The notes under the pieces were generated by a model that was not told where the DNA came from, ran no database searches, and was given only the letters and a program-made list of their open reading frames with translations. From the NCBI RefSeq assembly GCF_003846445.2, contig NZ_CP030139.2, positions 1,240,001-1,304,000 of the forward strand: a DNA stretch of 64,000 bases, written 5' to 3'. This DNA is from Synechococcus elongatus PCC 11801. GTDB lineage: Bacteria > Cyanobacteriota > Cyanobacteriia > Synechococcales > Synechococcaceae. Position numbers and translations under genes: made by a program. How positions within the stretch are numbered: position 1 is the first letter of the stretch; every line of letters begins with the position of its first letter. Below, one piece after another: positions 26,761 through 35,340 of the stretch.

Positions 26761-26946
26761 TTCACATATTGTTCAAGGTCAACTGCAATTAGCCCCTGTA
26801 ATTTATCTTGCAACTTTTCTCATTCGCGTAAGATATATATATCTGGTTAATAGCTGGATATCCATTGGTATATCTAGAGATAAAATTATCGCTGACTTTC
26901 CTGCACTGACAGAAGCTGATACCAGATTTGTTTGAAGTTCGCAGGT

Positions 26947-26992
26947 GATCGCGAACATCGTTTAGTTGCATAGTTCAGTGCTGCTTGAAACT
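26947..26992. repeat. 46-bp direct repeat, copy 2
   Basis: Matches 24746-24791 at 43 of 46 positions in direct orientation (differences at three single bases). It lies upstream of the GST gene and marks the other edge of the deaminase-GNAT-GST block. Confidence 0.8.
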
Positions 26993-27259
26993 ACTCTTTA
27001 ACCAAGACCTTACCAATATTATTGCCAAGAGGATAGGTACTAGTGGACACTCATCTATTCTTTTTGTTCTAAACAAGACTTAGAGAGAGAACTCATTGGT
27101 TTGCTAGGGTTTCGTTTGTGCGACCAGCGATGGTAAGTCCAAAGCAGTCGATTGCAGGAGTAAATCGTCTGGTACTTACTCGTAATGTGGAGCCATTGAG
27201 CTTTCGTCAGATATGCACGGTCTGCTGAATTTGATGATGGAGATAAATCATCGTGCTAT

Positions 27260-27445
27260 TCAAGGTAACTCAGCAATCCAAAGTTTCATCGAGCAATAGA
27301 GCCAAAAATGAATAAACTCTCTATCTAATCTTACAAATAAGAAAATTACTGCTTTGTTGCTATTCCACTTATTGCAAAGTGCAATCTTAGATTTTTTAAC
27401 TACTGGAAATCCACAACGTGGACACCAAATCATAAAGACTTTCAC
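27260..27445 (-). pseudogene. Degraded InsA-like transposase zinc-ribbon fragment
   Basis: A 61-residue frame begins MKVFMIWCPRCGFPVVKKS, a CxxC zinc-ribbon start like IS1-type InsA proteins. The second CxxC half is lost in this frame, but a neighbouring frame reads NGIATKQ, FSYL and D with stops between, followed in the first frame by DREFIHFWLYC. Combined, this resembles a decayed SKNG...KQ..YLCKDC.REFI block, the same motif as in the TetR fusion at 21.9-22.05 kb. I take it as the relic of an insertion sequence. Confidence 0.45.
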
Positions 27446-27637
27446 TGTACCGCTGCAGTAGCTTCAACTTAAGCATTTAAAGACAATCATCCAGCTACTA
27501 TCCCACTAAGTACTCAAGGCAGCTAACATTCTGGTTGATCGGCTATCTATAACCTTTCTATAACCTTTGCAGCAACATCGATCGACCTTACAAGCCCACT
27601 CCAACTGGATTGTTGTACTTCGGGACACGCAAGAACT

Positions 27638-28423
27638 TTATTTGCCACGCACGGGAAAGTAAACAAGAAAAAAAGAAATAATTCCTAAGACTGTTCCAAT
27701 AATGCTTACGACTTGTATAAAAGTGCTATTAAAGCCAAGAACGAAGGTTGCTGCAAGCGTAACACTCACAAATATAACAGTGCCAATTATTGAAGCTAAT
27801 AAGGGAGTTGTCTTGATCAAAATTGACTGGCCACTTTTTTTGAAGATCTCTGTCTCGATCAAATTAACGTATTTGTATCCCTCATTTTTAGCTAAATCGT
27901 GGATAAGAATTTCCCAAGGTTTTTCATAATTGGGTGCAAAAATTAACTCAAACGTGCAGAGGTTATTGATATTTTCAAGTAGCGAACATGCAAAAATATC
28001 ACCTATATAAACCTTGGAAACTGATGTCACATCAAGAATTACATTTTTCCTTTTCCCAAGATTAGAGATGAAGCTTCTCAGCTGTGAGTACTCGACTCTA
28101 TCTACTGACCAAGAAATACTATCTGTTAGGCATAATGCGTATTTTGCCTTTAGTTCTGCAAGATCTGAAGCGTTATATATTGCTTCTAATTCAATTTCTT
28201 TTTCTGTTGAGTCCCCAGTGTAATATTTATAGATCCCATTTGAGAGACTCTGAAGCAAGCTGTAAACATTTGTTTGCAATGAATTCAGTCTAACTTCCTT
28301 TATCCGATCATCTTTAACTTGGATAAATACTATCTTCCTCACGCCTTGTTCAATACAATGCACAATTGGATTGAGATACTGATCCGGTCTGTCAGTCGTG
28401 ACAAATATATATAGATCTTTCAA
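27638..28423 (-). CDS. CARF-like nucleotide sensor with two C-terminal membrane helices (defence effector)
   Basis: 261 residues. The N-terminal half (about 1-180) is a Rossmann-like alpha/beta domain: DLYIFVTTDRPDQYLNPIV as the first strand-loop, KIVFIQVKDD as the second, and NVILDVTSVSK (D131, T133, K137) as the D-x-T-x3-K motif of CARF-type sensors that bind cyclic nucleotides. Two membrane helices follow (about 206-229 and 235-256), then a short basic tail. The start is TTG 28423, only two bases after the mCpol stop, with GGAG about 10 bases upstream inside the mCpol gene, so the two are translationally coupled. By analogy with mCpol systems it would permeabilise the membrane when the signal changes; this is inference. 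Confidence 0.75.
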   Translation of the reverse strand: MKDLYIFVTTDRPDQYLNPIVHCIEQGVRKIVFIQVKDDRIKEVRLNSLQTNVYSLLQSLSNGIYKYYTGDSTEKEIELEAIYNASDLAELKAKYALCLTDSISWSVDRVEYSQLRSFISNLGKRKNVILDVTSVSKVYIGDIFACSLLENINNLCTFELIFAPNYEKPWEILIHDLAKNEGYKYVNLIETEIFKKSGQSILIKTTPLLASIIGTVIFVSVTLAATFVLGFNSTFIQVVSIIGTVLGIISFFLVYFPVRGK

Positions 28424-28425
28424 CT

Positions 28426-28806
28426 TTAATTATCTCCAAAAGCTACGACACGTCCCTTTCCTGAAACCTTTGCTGTTCTTAGAGAGATTAATGCCTCAAC
28501 TGATGTTTTTCCAACGCCAAATGACATTGTCTTTCCAGTTTTATCGAAAAAGTATTTGGAATAAGATGTCAAGATGTCTTCAATGCCTAGATCATCTGAA
28601 GTGATAAAACATATATCGTCACCAGCAACATATACTAATGAAGCCTTGATTTCATCCTTGGCAAGGGTCGCTATATCTTCAAGGGCTGATTTGACTTGAA
28701 AGGAGAATTTACTGGCTTCTTCGAGATTCCCTGAGAGCAAGTGGAGATCAATAACGTCACCTATATTATCACCATCACCGATACAGATTAGTCTGTTATT
28801 AGACAT
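28426..28806 (-). CDS. Minimal CRISPR polymerase (mCpol) domain protein
   Basis: 126 residues, a single palm domain related to GGDEF and Cas10. The first metal-binding motif is CIGDGDNIGD (D11, D13), the second YVAGDDICF (D63, D64), and the C-terminus has SFGVGKTSVEALISLRTAK followed by GKGRVV, matching the SxGIG and AKxxGKN block of Cas10 and mCpol. It has no sensor domain and no CRISPR genes nearby, which is characteristic of mCpol. The predicted activity is synthesis of a cyclic oligonucleotide. ATG 28806 has a good AGGAG site. It forms an operon with the CARF-like membrane protein. Confidence 0.82.
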   Translation of the reverse strand: MSNNRLICIGDGDNIGDVIDLHLLSGNLEEASKFSFQVKSALEDIATLAKDEIKASLVYVAGDDICFITSDDLGIEDILTSYSKYFFDKTGKTMSFGVGKTSVEALISLRTAKVSGKGRVVAFGDN

Positions 28807-28910
28807 ACTCTCTCCTAAACATCCCCAAGTAAGCCCAAAACACTATTCTAATCAATAACTGATAGCTATTTAAATTTTGGAGGCTCACAGATAAGCTTCA
28901 AAAACTGCCC

Positions 28911-28988
28911 TCACCCAAAAAACTCGGATGCATACAGCTCTGGTTGCGCGGCTGCCAATAGCCTTTGCAATTCAGTAAGATTTTCCAT
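28911..28988 (-). pseudogene. Truncated ACT-domain-like protein start
   Basis: ATG 28988 opens a 25-codon frame (MENLTELQRLLAAAQPELY then ASEFFG and TGA). The opening resembles the first residues of small ACT-domain proteins common in bacteria, which continue with a GEFVFCTV-like strand that is missing here. It is too short to work and is probably a leftover of a cassette. Confidence 0.35.
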
Positions 28989-28989
28989 C

Positions 28990-29260
28990 AGTCCGCTCTA
29001 GGCGAATTGTTATATGGTTGTCATAGAGCTTTACCCTATTTGCTTACTCTAGAATAGCCTTCTCATTTATAGTTGCTTCTGCATCATTTTTAATCCATAC
29101 TGTGTCATATTCTTTTCCATCTAAAGCTAAGACAGATTTTTATAGCCTAATAAAGCCTTATTTGTTCTTCGACTACTCTTCAGCAAACTCTTCCATACCG
29201 TCCGACACCTGTACACACTTTTGCAACTACTTTAAAGCTCTGCGGGCGAGTACCACTATA
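28990..29260 (-). pseudogene. Decayed reading frame with several in-frame stops
   Basis: One minus-strand frame reads coherent peptide pieces (DIVVLARRALK, LQKCVQVSDGMEEFAEE, then SVLALDGKEYDTVWIKND and AEATINEKAILE) separated by TAG or TAA stops, all in the same frame. This suggests a gene inactivated by point mutations. I do not recognise the family. Confidence 0.3.
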
Positions 29261-29433
29261 TCTTTGGTTAGATCTTTTTCCTGATAGGCCTAGGAATTTT
29301 TGAAACGAGTATCTACTTTCAGTAACAAGTAAATTTTGGGCTTATGGTTTCCATTTAGATGTACTTCATAGCACTAAATATATGTCATGCCTAGATTGTC
29401 TCTTGTTTTTCTAGTACTTAATGAGCAAGAAAA

Positions 29434-29457
29434 AAGGATGCTGATATCAGCATCCTT
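29434..29457 (-). terminator. Intrinsic terminator of chlH
   Basis: AAGGATGCTGAT and ATCAGCATCCTT form a perfect 24-base palindrome. On the minus strand it is followed by TTTTTTCTT, and it lies about 30 bases past the chlH stop, so it is a strong rho-independent terminator. Confidence 0.88.
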
Positions 29458-29488
29458 CCAAGGATTTGATTGAATCCGCTCGTTTTAT

Positions 29489-32400
29489 CTACTCGACGCC
29501 TTCAATCCGGTCTTCGACCTCTTGATAGAGCTCTTGCAGACGCTGGATATTTTCGTCACTGGTTTCCCAGTAGCCGCGACCCGCAACCTCCAGCAGCGTT
29601 CCCACCATGCGGCGGAAGCTGTGGGGGTTGAGATCCATCAGGCGTTTCTGCATTTCAGGGTCAGAAATGAAGGTCGTATTCGCCTCTTCATAGACCCAGT
29701 TATCCACCGCACCCGCCGTTGCCGACCAGCCCGAGGTGTAGTTCAAGCGCTTGGCAATTTCCCGCACACCTTCGTAACCGCTGTTCAGCATCCCTTCGTA
29801 CCACTTGGGATTGAGCAGCTTCGTCCGCGAATCCAGCCGCACCGTTTCGTTCAGCGTCCGCACTTGGGCATTCGCCGTCGTCGTGTCAGCAATAAAGCTG
29901 GCTGGCTTCTTGCCGTCTTCCCGCAGGCTCGCCACCAACTTGGTGGGATCGCTGTCGAAGTAGTGGCTCACATCCGTCAGCGAAATTTCCGACGAATCCA
30001 AGTTCTGGAAGGTCACATCCGCCGTCTTCAGCGATTCCCGGAACAGCTCCTGATTTTGGTTCATCATGCCGGGGTTGTCGCTGTCAAAAGCGAAGGACTT
30101 GCGTTCCAGATACATGTTCTGGAGTTCGCTTTCCTCTTCCCAGCTGCTGTTTTCCACCGCCAAGTTGACGTTGCTGCTGTAGCTGCCCGAAGCGTTGGAG
30201 AAAACGCGGCTCGCAGCTTGGCGCAGCTCAATGTTCAGCTTCTTCGCTTGCTCCAGCGAGTGCTTGCGCACATAGTTCATCTCCAGTGGCTCATCGGCTT
30301 CAGCGGCCATTTTCACCGCTTGGTCGATCAACGCCATTTGGTTGATGAACAGGTCGCGGAACACACCCGAGCAGTTGACCACCACGTCGACACGGGGACG
30401 ACCCAGCTCTTCCAGCGGAATCAGCTCCAGCTTGTTGACGCGACCCAGACTGTCCGGCTTCGGCTTGACGCCCACAAACCAGAGGATTTGCGCCAGCGAC
30501 TCACCGTAGGTCTTGATGTTGTCCGTGCCCCAGAGGACGCAGGCGATCGTTTCTGGCCAGTTGCCGTCATTTTCGGCCCGCTGGCGATCGAGCAGGCGAT
30601 CGACCACCACTTTGGCCGATTGCACCGCTGCTGTTGTCGGAATCGACTGGGGATCCAGCGCGTGAATGTTGCGACCGGAAGGCAGCACATTGGGGTTACG
30701 AATCGGGTCGCCACCGGGGGCGGGCATCACATATTCGCCATCCAGCGCCTTGACGAGGTTCTGCATTTCCAAGTCAGCGCAGACTTGCTCCAAGCAGAAC
30801 TGCAGGTAGTCGAACAGGACTTTCAGCGCTTCTTCGTCAACCTTGTAGCCCTTGGCTTCCAAGGCGCGTTGGTAGGCCGGTTTCAGTTTGATGTTGAAGA
30901 AGGCCAGCAGCTTCTCGATCCAAGCAAAGCGCTTGACCAGCGAGACACGGCCATCATTACCGGTGACTTCCCGCACCATGGCTGCCACCGAAGCCCGAAC
31001 GGCCTCCGTGATCGACTGGTTGAGGTTGACGTCATCCAGCACGCCCAAGTCAGCGCTGCGGAAGATCTCTTCCATCTCGCGGCCAAGGCTACGAGCAATC
31101 AGGGTCGGTAGGCCGGTGATCCCTTCTTCGTCGCGATCGAGGCTCGCAATATTGACGAGGGTGGCGATCGCCTCTTCAGCGGTTGGCGGTTTGCCAATCA
31201 CGTGCAGACCGCAGGGCAGCAGACGGCTCTCGATCTCCATCAGCTTGCGGTAGACGTTGCCCACCAAGCGATCGCGATCGTCGGCGCTCAGCTCTGCCGC
31301 ATCAACGTCCGGTAGTTCCACGTCTTGGTCAAGGTTGACCTGACGGCAGGTTTCCACGATTGAGTTGCAGATGGCGACGCCACGGCCACTTTCCCGCAGA
31401 GTTTGGTAGCTGCCCACCAGTTCGCTCAGCTCTTTCAGCCCTTTGTAGAGGCCAGCATTTTCAGCGGGCGGCGTCAGGTAGCTGATCGTCTCGGCATAGC
31501 CCCGTCGCTTCGCGATCGTCGCTTCCGAGGGGTTGTTGGCGGCGTAGTAGTAGAGGTTGGGGATCGTGCCGATCAGGTTGTCGGGGTAGCAAGCGCCGCT
31601 CATGCCCATTTGCTTACCGGGCATGAATTCCAGCGAGCCGTGGGTGCCAAAGTGCAGGACCGCGTTCGCACCCCAAATGTGGTTGAGGTAGGTGTAGTAG
31701 GCGGCGAAGCCGTGGTGCGGGCTAGCGCTACGGCTGTAGAGCAACATCATCGGGTCACCTTCATAGCCGAAGGTCGGTTGCACACCGATGAAGACGTTGC
31801 CAAACTGCTTGCCGAAGATCAGCAGGTTTTCACCATCGCTGTTCAGTTGCCCCGGAGGTGGTCCCCAGTTTTCTTCAAGGCGATCGGCGTAGGGGGTCAG
31901 GCGCTGGTATTCGCTCACCGACATGCGGTAGGCGATGTTCAGCTCCGGCGAGGCGTATTGCGCTTGGGCATCGTGGATGACTTCCTCCATCAACGCCTTC
32001 GCGGTCTTCGGCATGCCTTCCACGGAGTAGCCCGCCGCTTTCAGCTCTTCCATGACGCGATGGATCGAGCCGAACACGTCTAGATAGGCGGCCGTACCGA
32101 CGTTGCCCTTATCCGGCGGGAAGCTAAAGACGGTGATCGCCAGTTTCTTGGTTGCCCGAGGAGTGCGGCGCAGGTTGGCCCAGCGGATCGATCGCTCCGC
32201 GATCATCTCGACCCGATCTTGCAGGGTGTGAGCTTTGCCGGTGGCGCTATCGCGGCCAGACATGATGATCGGTTCAATCGCCCCATCCAACTCCGGAATG
32301 GCGATTTGCAGCGCCACTTGCACGGGGTGCAGACCGAGGTCACTTTCTTCCCACTCTTCGGTGGTTTGGAAGACCAGCGGCAACGCCACCATGTAGGGGC

Positions 32401-33478
32401 GATTCAGCTTTTTGAGGGTTTCGATCGCCTTAGGATGGTCTTGGCGAGCGGGGCCACCCACCAGTGCAAAGCCGGTTAGCGAGACAGTTGCGTCGATGAT
32501 CGGCGTCTCAGGATCGAGCGGATCGAAGAAGTACTGCTGCACCGGCTTCGAGAAGTCGAGGCCGCCATTGAAGATGGGGATGACTTTAGCGCCGCGATAT
32601 TCCATTTCGGAAACGACTGCGACGTAGTGCGCATCATCGCCGGTGACCAAGTGGCTGCGCTGCAGCACGAGGCCAATCGTTGGGCCGTCTTGCTTGGGCA
32701 GGTCTTGGCGCGACTGATACCAGTTGAGGTATTCCTTGAGGTCCTCAAACATCTGCGGGGCCAGCGGGTGCCAGATGCCTTGGTCGGGGTAAACGACCGG
32801 CTCCTCGAAGCTGACGTTGACGTCGCTGTCGGTTTTAAAGACGTAGCGATCGGCGATCATCAACAGGAAGTTTTCCAGGTTCTCCGGCGAACCGCCCAGC
32901 CAGTACTGGAAGCTGAGCATGAAGTTGCGAGCGTCCTGTGCCTTTTCAACTGGCAGGTATTTGAGGACGGTCGGCAGGGTGCGCAGCAGCTTGAGCATCG
33001 CGTCTTGGAAACCTGCGCCGCCGGCTTCCTTGCGCTTCTTCATGAAGCTGGCGATCACGCTCTTGCTTTGGCCCAGCTGCGCCATCGAGAAGGAGCCGAG
33101 CTTGTTGAGGCGCATCACCTCGGGCATCGAGGGGAAGACGATCGAAGCCTTCAGGCGATCGCGGACCGGTTGCACGGCGCTGACGACTTTTTCAGCCAGG
33201 TCTTCGATGAAGATCAGCGAGCCGATGAAGATATCGGCATCTTGCAGATCCGCTTTAAAGGCGTCGTAGTTCTCGGGGTCGCGCAGTTCCTCGATCAGGT
33301 AGCCGCTCAGTTCGACAGCGACTTGGTGGGAACCGGCATTGATCGACCGGACAGCAGCCGAAAGCGCGCTTTGATACTGGGCTTCCAAGACGACGTAGAC
33401 CACTTTCAGCCGCGATCGCCCGTTAAGGTCCTCGGGCACGATGCGACGGATTGCGGACTTGACCTGGGTGAACATGCG
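29489..33478 (-). CDS. chlH: Magnesium chelatase subunit H
   Basis: 1329 residues from ATG 33478 ([17 protein letters not shown]), the usual length of cyanobacterial ChlH. The frame can be extended to a TTG at 33562, but GGAGG lies about 11 bases before 33478 and related proteins begin there. It is the large cobaltochelatase/CobN-type subunit that binds protoporphyrin IX and inserts Mg with ChlI and ChlD, the first step of chlorophyll synthesis. Conserved blocks include [19 protein letters not shown] with the metal-chelating histidines and [15 protein letters not shown]. It is divergent from dapB. Confidence 0.95.
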   Translation of the reverse strand, partial: RMFTQVKSAIRRIVPEDLNGRSRLKVVYVVLEAQYQSALSAAVRSINAGSHQVAVELSGYLIEELRDPENYDAFKADLQDADIFIGSLIFIEDLAEKVVSAVQPVRDRLKASIVFPSMPEVMRLNKLGSFSMAQLGQSKSVIASFMKKRKEAGGAGFQDAMLKLLRTLPTVLKYLPVEKAQDARNFMLSFQYWLGGSPENLENFLLMIADRYVFKTDSDVNVSFEEPVVYPDQGIWHPLAPQMFEDLKEYLNWYQSRQDLPKQDGPTIGLVLQRSHLVTGDDAHYVAVVSEMEYRGAKVIPIFNGGLDFSKPVQQYFFDPLDPETPIIDATVSLTGFALVGGPARQDHPKAIETLKKLNRPYMVALPLVFQTTEEWEESDLGLHPVQVALQIAIPELDGAIEPIIMSGRDSATGKAHTLQDRVEMIAERSIRWANLRRTPRATKKLAITVFSFPPDKGNVGTAAYLDVFGSIHRVMEELKAAGYSVEGMPKTAKALMEEVIHDAQAQYASPELNIAYRMSVSEYQRLTPYADRLEENWGPPPGQLNSDGENLLIFGKQFGNVFIGVQPTFGYEGDPMMLLYSRSASPHHGFAAYYTYLNHIWGANAVLHFGTHGSLEFMPGKQMGMSGACYPDNLIGTIPNLYYYAANNPSEATIAKRRGYAETISYLTPPAENAGLYKGLKELSELVGSYQTLRESGRGVAICNSIVETCRQVNLDQDVELPDVDAAELSADDRDRLVGNVYRKLMEIESRLLPCGLHVIGKPPTAEEAIATLVNIASLDRDEEGITGLPTLIARSLGREMEEIFRSADLGVLDDVNLNQSITEAVRASVAAMVREVTGNDGRVSLVKRFAWIEKLLAFFNIKLKPAYQRALEAKGYKVDEEALKVLFDYLQFCLEQVCADLEMQNLVKALDGEYVMPAPGGDPIRNPNVLPSGRNIHALDPQSIPTTAAVQSAKVVVDRLLDRQRAENDGNWPETIACVLWGTDNIKTYGESLAQILWFVGVKPKPDSLGRVNKLELIPLEELGRPRVDVVVNCSGVFRDLFINQMALIDQAVKMAAEADEPLEMNYVRKHSLEQAKKLNIELRQAASRVFSNASGSYSSNVNLAVENSSWEEESELQNMYLERKSFAFDSDNPGMMNQNQELFRESLKTADVTFQNLDSSEISLTDVSHYFDSDPTKLVASLREDGKKPASFIADTTTANAQVRTLNETVRLDSRTKLLNPKWYEGMLNSGYEGVREIAKRLNYTSGWSATAGAVDNWVYEEANTTFISDPEMQKRLMDLNPHSFRRMVGTLLEVAGRGYWETSDENIQRLQELYQEVEDRIEGVE

Positions 33479-33764
33479 CTTTGCAGCCTCCGGCGTGTTC
33501 TCGAGATGCGGGCGATCGGGTACAGGGTCGGCAAAAATACCCAATCGTGACAAATCACTCAAGATTGAGTTCTAACAGAAAATCCAGACTGGATGGGGCC
33601 TCCCGGCGATCGCAGATACAATTTGCAATCCCTTTTGACAAGTAACTTCACAAAACTTGACAGAATGGCGATCGCTCCTTTTTGTGCTGTGGCTAGGTCA
33701 GTTTCGACCGCGACCTGCCATTTCAGGAAACAATGGCAACAGTGCAAGATTCTGTGACTGGTTT

Positions 33765-34586
33765 ATGGCTCACCCGATCCCCGTGGTTGTCAATGGCGCG
33801 ACTGGCAAGATGGGGCGCGAAACGATCAAGGCGATCGCGGCAGCAGATGATCTGACCTTGGTGGGTGCGATCGCCCGCAGTGCTGATGTGCAAGGGCAAG
33901 ACATCGGCGAGATCGTCGGGATTGGGCCGCTGGAAGTGCCGGTCACCAATGACCTCGAAGGGATGCTTTGCCTCGCTTCGCAGGAGCGGGAAGTGCCAGT
34001 CGTCGTCGATTTCACCCACCCTGATTGCATCTACGACAATGTGCGCAAGGCGATCGCCTACGGTGTGCGGCCAGTCGTGGGCACCACCGGCTTAACGAAC
34101 GAGCAATTGCAAGAGTTGGCGGAATTTGCCGATAAAGCCAGCGTCGGCTGCCTTGTAATCCCCAACTTCTCAATCGGCATGGTGTTGCTGATGCAGGCTG
34201 CCATTCAAGCCAGCCGCTTCTACGACCACGTCGAGATTTTGGAGCTGCACCACGACCAGAAGGCCGATGCCCCCAGCGGCACGGCGATTAAAACCGCTCA
34301 GATGTTGGCGGAATTGGGCAAAACCTTTAATCCACCCAAGGTGACTGAGAAAGAGACAATGCCGGGTGCTCGCGGGGCATTGGGGCCCGAGAACATCCGC
34401 ATCCACAGCGTCCGTCTGCCGGGTCTGATTGCCCACGAAGAAGTGATTTTTGGTGCGCCGGGTGAAATTTTGACGCTGCGCCACGACACGATGGACCGCA
34501 GTTGCTACATGCCGGGTGTGCTCCTTGCGGTGCGGAAGGTGCGGCAACTGACGGGGCTGATCTACGGCCTCGATCGCATTCTTTAA
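33765..34586 (+). CDS. dapB: 4-hydroxy-tetrahydrodipicolinate reductase
   Basis: 273 residues from ATG 33765 ([19 protein letters not shown]); the upstream frame to 33657 overlaps the chlH promoter and is unlike the family. The nucleotide-binding GATGKMG, the VDFTHPD loop, VGTTGL, and the catalytic [16 protein letters not shown] (His-His, Lys, PSGTA) are complete. It makes tetrahydrodipicolinate for lysine and peptidoglycan. A conserved cyanobacterial membrane protein gene follows after 9 bases. Confidence 0.95.
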   Translation: MAHPIPVVVNGATGKMGRETIKAIAAADDLTLVGAIARSADVQGQDIGEIVGIGPLEVPVTNDLEGMLCLASQEREVPVVVDFTHPDCIYDNVRKAIAYGVRPVVGTTGLTNEQLQELAEFADKASVGCLVIPNFSIGMVLLMQAAIQASRFYDHVEILELHHDQKADAPSGTAIKTAQMLAELGKTFNPPKVTEKETMPGARGALGPENIRIHSVRLPGLIAHEEVIFGAPGEILTLRHDTMDRSCYMPGVLLAVRKVRQLTGLIYGLDRIL

Positions 34587-34595
34587 GCCAAGGCC

Positions 34596-35276
34596 ATGTT
34601 GATTCCCATCACCGAAGCCAGCACTCGGCAACTGATTCCCGCGATCGCCACGGGGCCGCAATACCGCTACTGCTGGGGCAAGCCCCAGGACTTTTTGCGG
34701 CGGCTGCTGATCTCCGTGATCATGGCTGTGGGTGCATTACTGGCCGAAACCCTCGCGGGTGTTTCTGGTGAGATTGCCCTCGTTGTCGGTATTTTGGGCG
34801 GTCTCTATTGGTGGTGGGGACCAATTGCGCGGGCAGCGCAGCGCAACTACCGCCTACGCCGCTATCGCTATGCGGCTTTTTGGGAAGGAGAAATCGTCGA
34901 TCTCTATCGCAGCCAAGCGCGGATTGGGACTGAAGAAACGGTGAATGCCCAAGGTCGCTTGGTGCTGATTGATAAGGTGGAAACCCGCGTCAACATTGAG
35001 GTCGTTGACGAGAACGACTTTGAGCTGCGACTGCAGGTCCCGATCAAAAACGACTACAAAAAGCTGCGGCGTGGGCAACTGGTGCAATTGCTCTTGTTCT
35101 CCAACGATCCGCAGCTGGCCAAACTGGAAGCCTACAGCGACGCCTACGTGCCAGCGCTCGATCTCTGGGTCAGTGACTACCCTTACCTCAGCCGAGATGC
35201 TTTCAAGTTCACTAGTGCTCGTTTGATTTCCGAAACGGAGGCGGCTCGCTATGATGACCGGGGTCGCCGCCGCTAG
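34596..35276 (+). CDS. Conserved cyanobacterial membrane protein
   Basis: 226 residues. Two close membrane helices (LLISVIMAVGALLAETLAG and IALVVGILGGLYWWWGPIA) lie near residues 35-80. A basic YRLRRYRYAAFWEGEIVDLYRS stretch and a soluble C-terminal domain follow, including LWVSDYPYLSRDAFKF. Homologues are widespread in cyanobacteria and sometimes labelled as phosphate transport permease without evidence. The function is unknown. It starts 9 bases after dapB and is probably cotranscribed. Confidence 0.75.
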   Translation: MLIPITEASTRQLIPAIATGPQYRYCWGKPQDFLRRLLISVIMAVGALLAETLAGVSGEIALVVGILGGLYWWWGPIARAAQRNYRLRRYRYAAFWEGEIVDLYRSQARIGTEETVNAQGRLVLIDKVETRVNIEVVDENDFELRLQVPIKNDYKKLRRGQLVQLLLFSNDPQLAKLEAYSDAYVPALDLWVSDYPYLSRDAFKFTSARLISETEAARYDDRGRRR

Positions 35277-35340
35277 GGAACTGAACCTTCGCGCAGCGCA
35301 TCATGGCCTTTGATAACTGTTCTCAATAGGAGAGAGAGGC

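Larger units (their letters stand above)
26761..27637. other. Intergenic stretch with repeat and IS debris
   Basis: No intact gene is visible in these 880 bases. They hold copy 2 of the 46-bp repeat (26947-26992), a degraded zinc-ribbon fragment (27260-27445) and otherwise AT-rich DNA with no GCGATCGC octamer. The composition changes sharply here compared with core regions. Confidence 0.6.
28807..29488. other. AT-rich stretch with gene remnants and the chlH terminator
   Basis: No intact gene is seen. On the minus strand it contains a truncated ACT-like start (28911-28988), a multi-stop decayed frame (about 28990-29260) and the chlH terminator (29434-29457). There is no GCGATCGC octamer. The promoter of the mCpol operon must lie between about 28807 and 28910. 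Confidence 0.55.

Noticed and set aside
28426-28806. mCpol gene as an ordinary GGDEF diguanylate cyclase
   Set aside because: The active loop is AGDD, not GG[DE]EF, the protein is only 126 residues long, and the AK-GK end and the neighbouring CARF-like membrane gene fit mCpol better.
29102-29284. 60-residue plus-strand frame between the mCpol cassette and chlH
   Set aside because: It has no ribosome binding site, no recognisable features and lies opposite the decayed minus-strand frame.
26900-29480. CRISPR array near the mCpol gene
   Set aside because: No regularly spaced repeats or cas genes are visible; mCpol systems normally stand alone.
29522-33550. Long antisense frames opposite chlH
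   Set aside because: High-GC core coding DNA gives such frames; they lack starts with ribosome binding sites and resemble no family.
33479-33562. 28-residue N-terminal extension of ChlH
   Set aside because: It starts at TTG, whereas GGAGG precedes the ATG at 33478 where other ChlH proteins begin.
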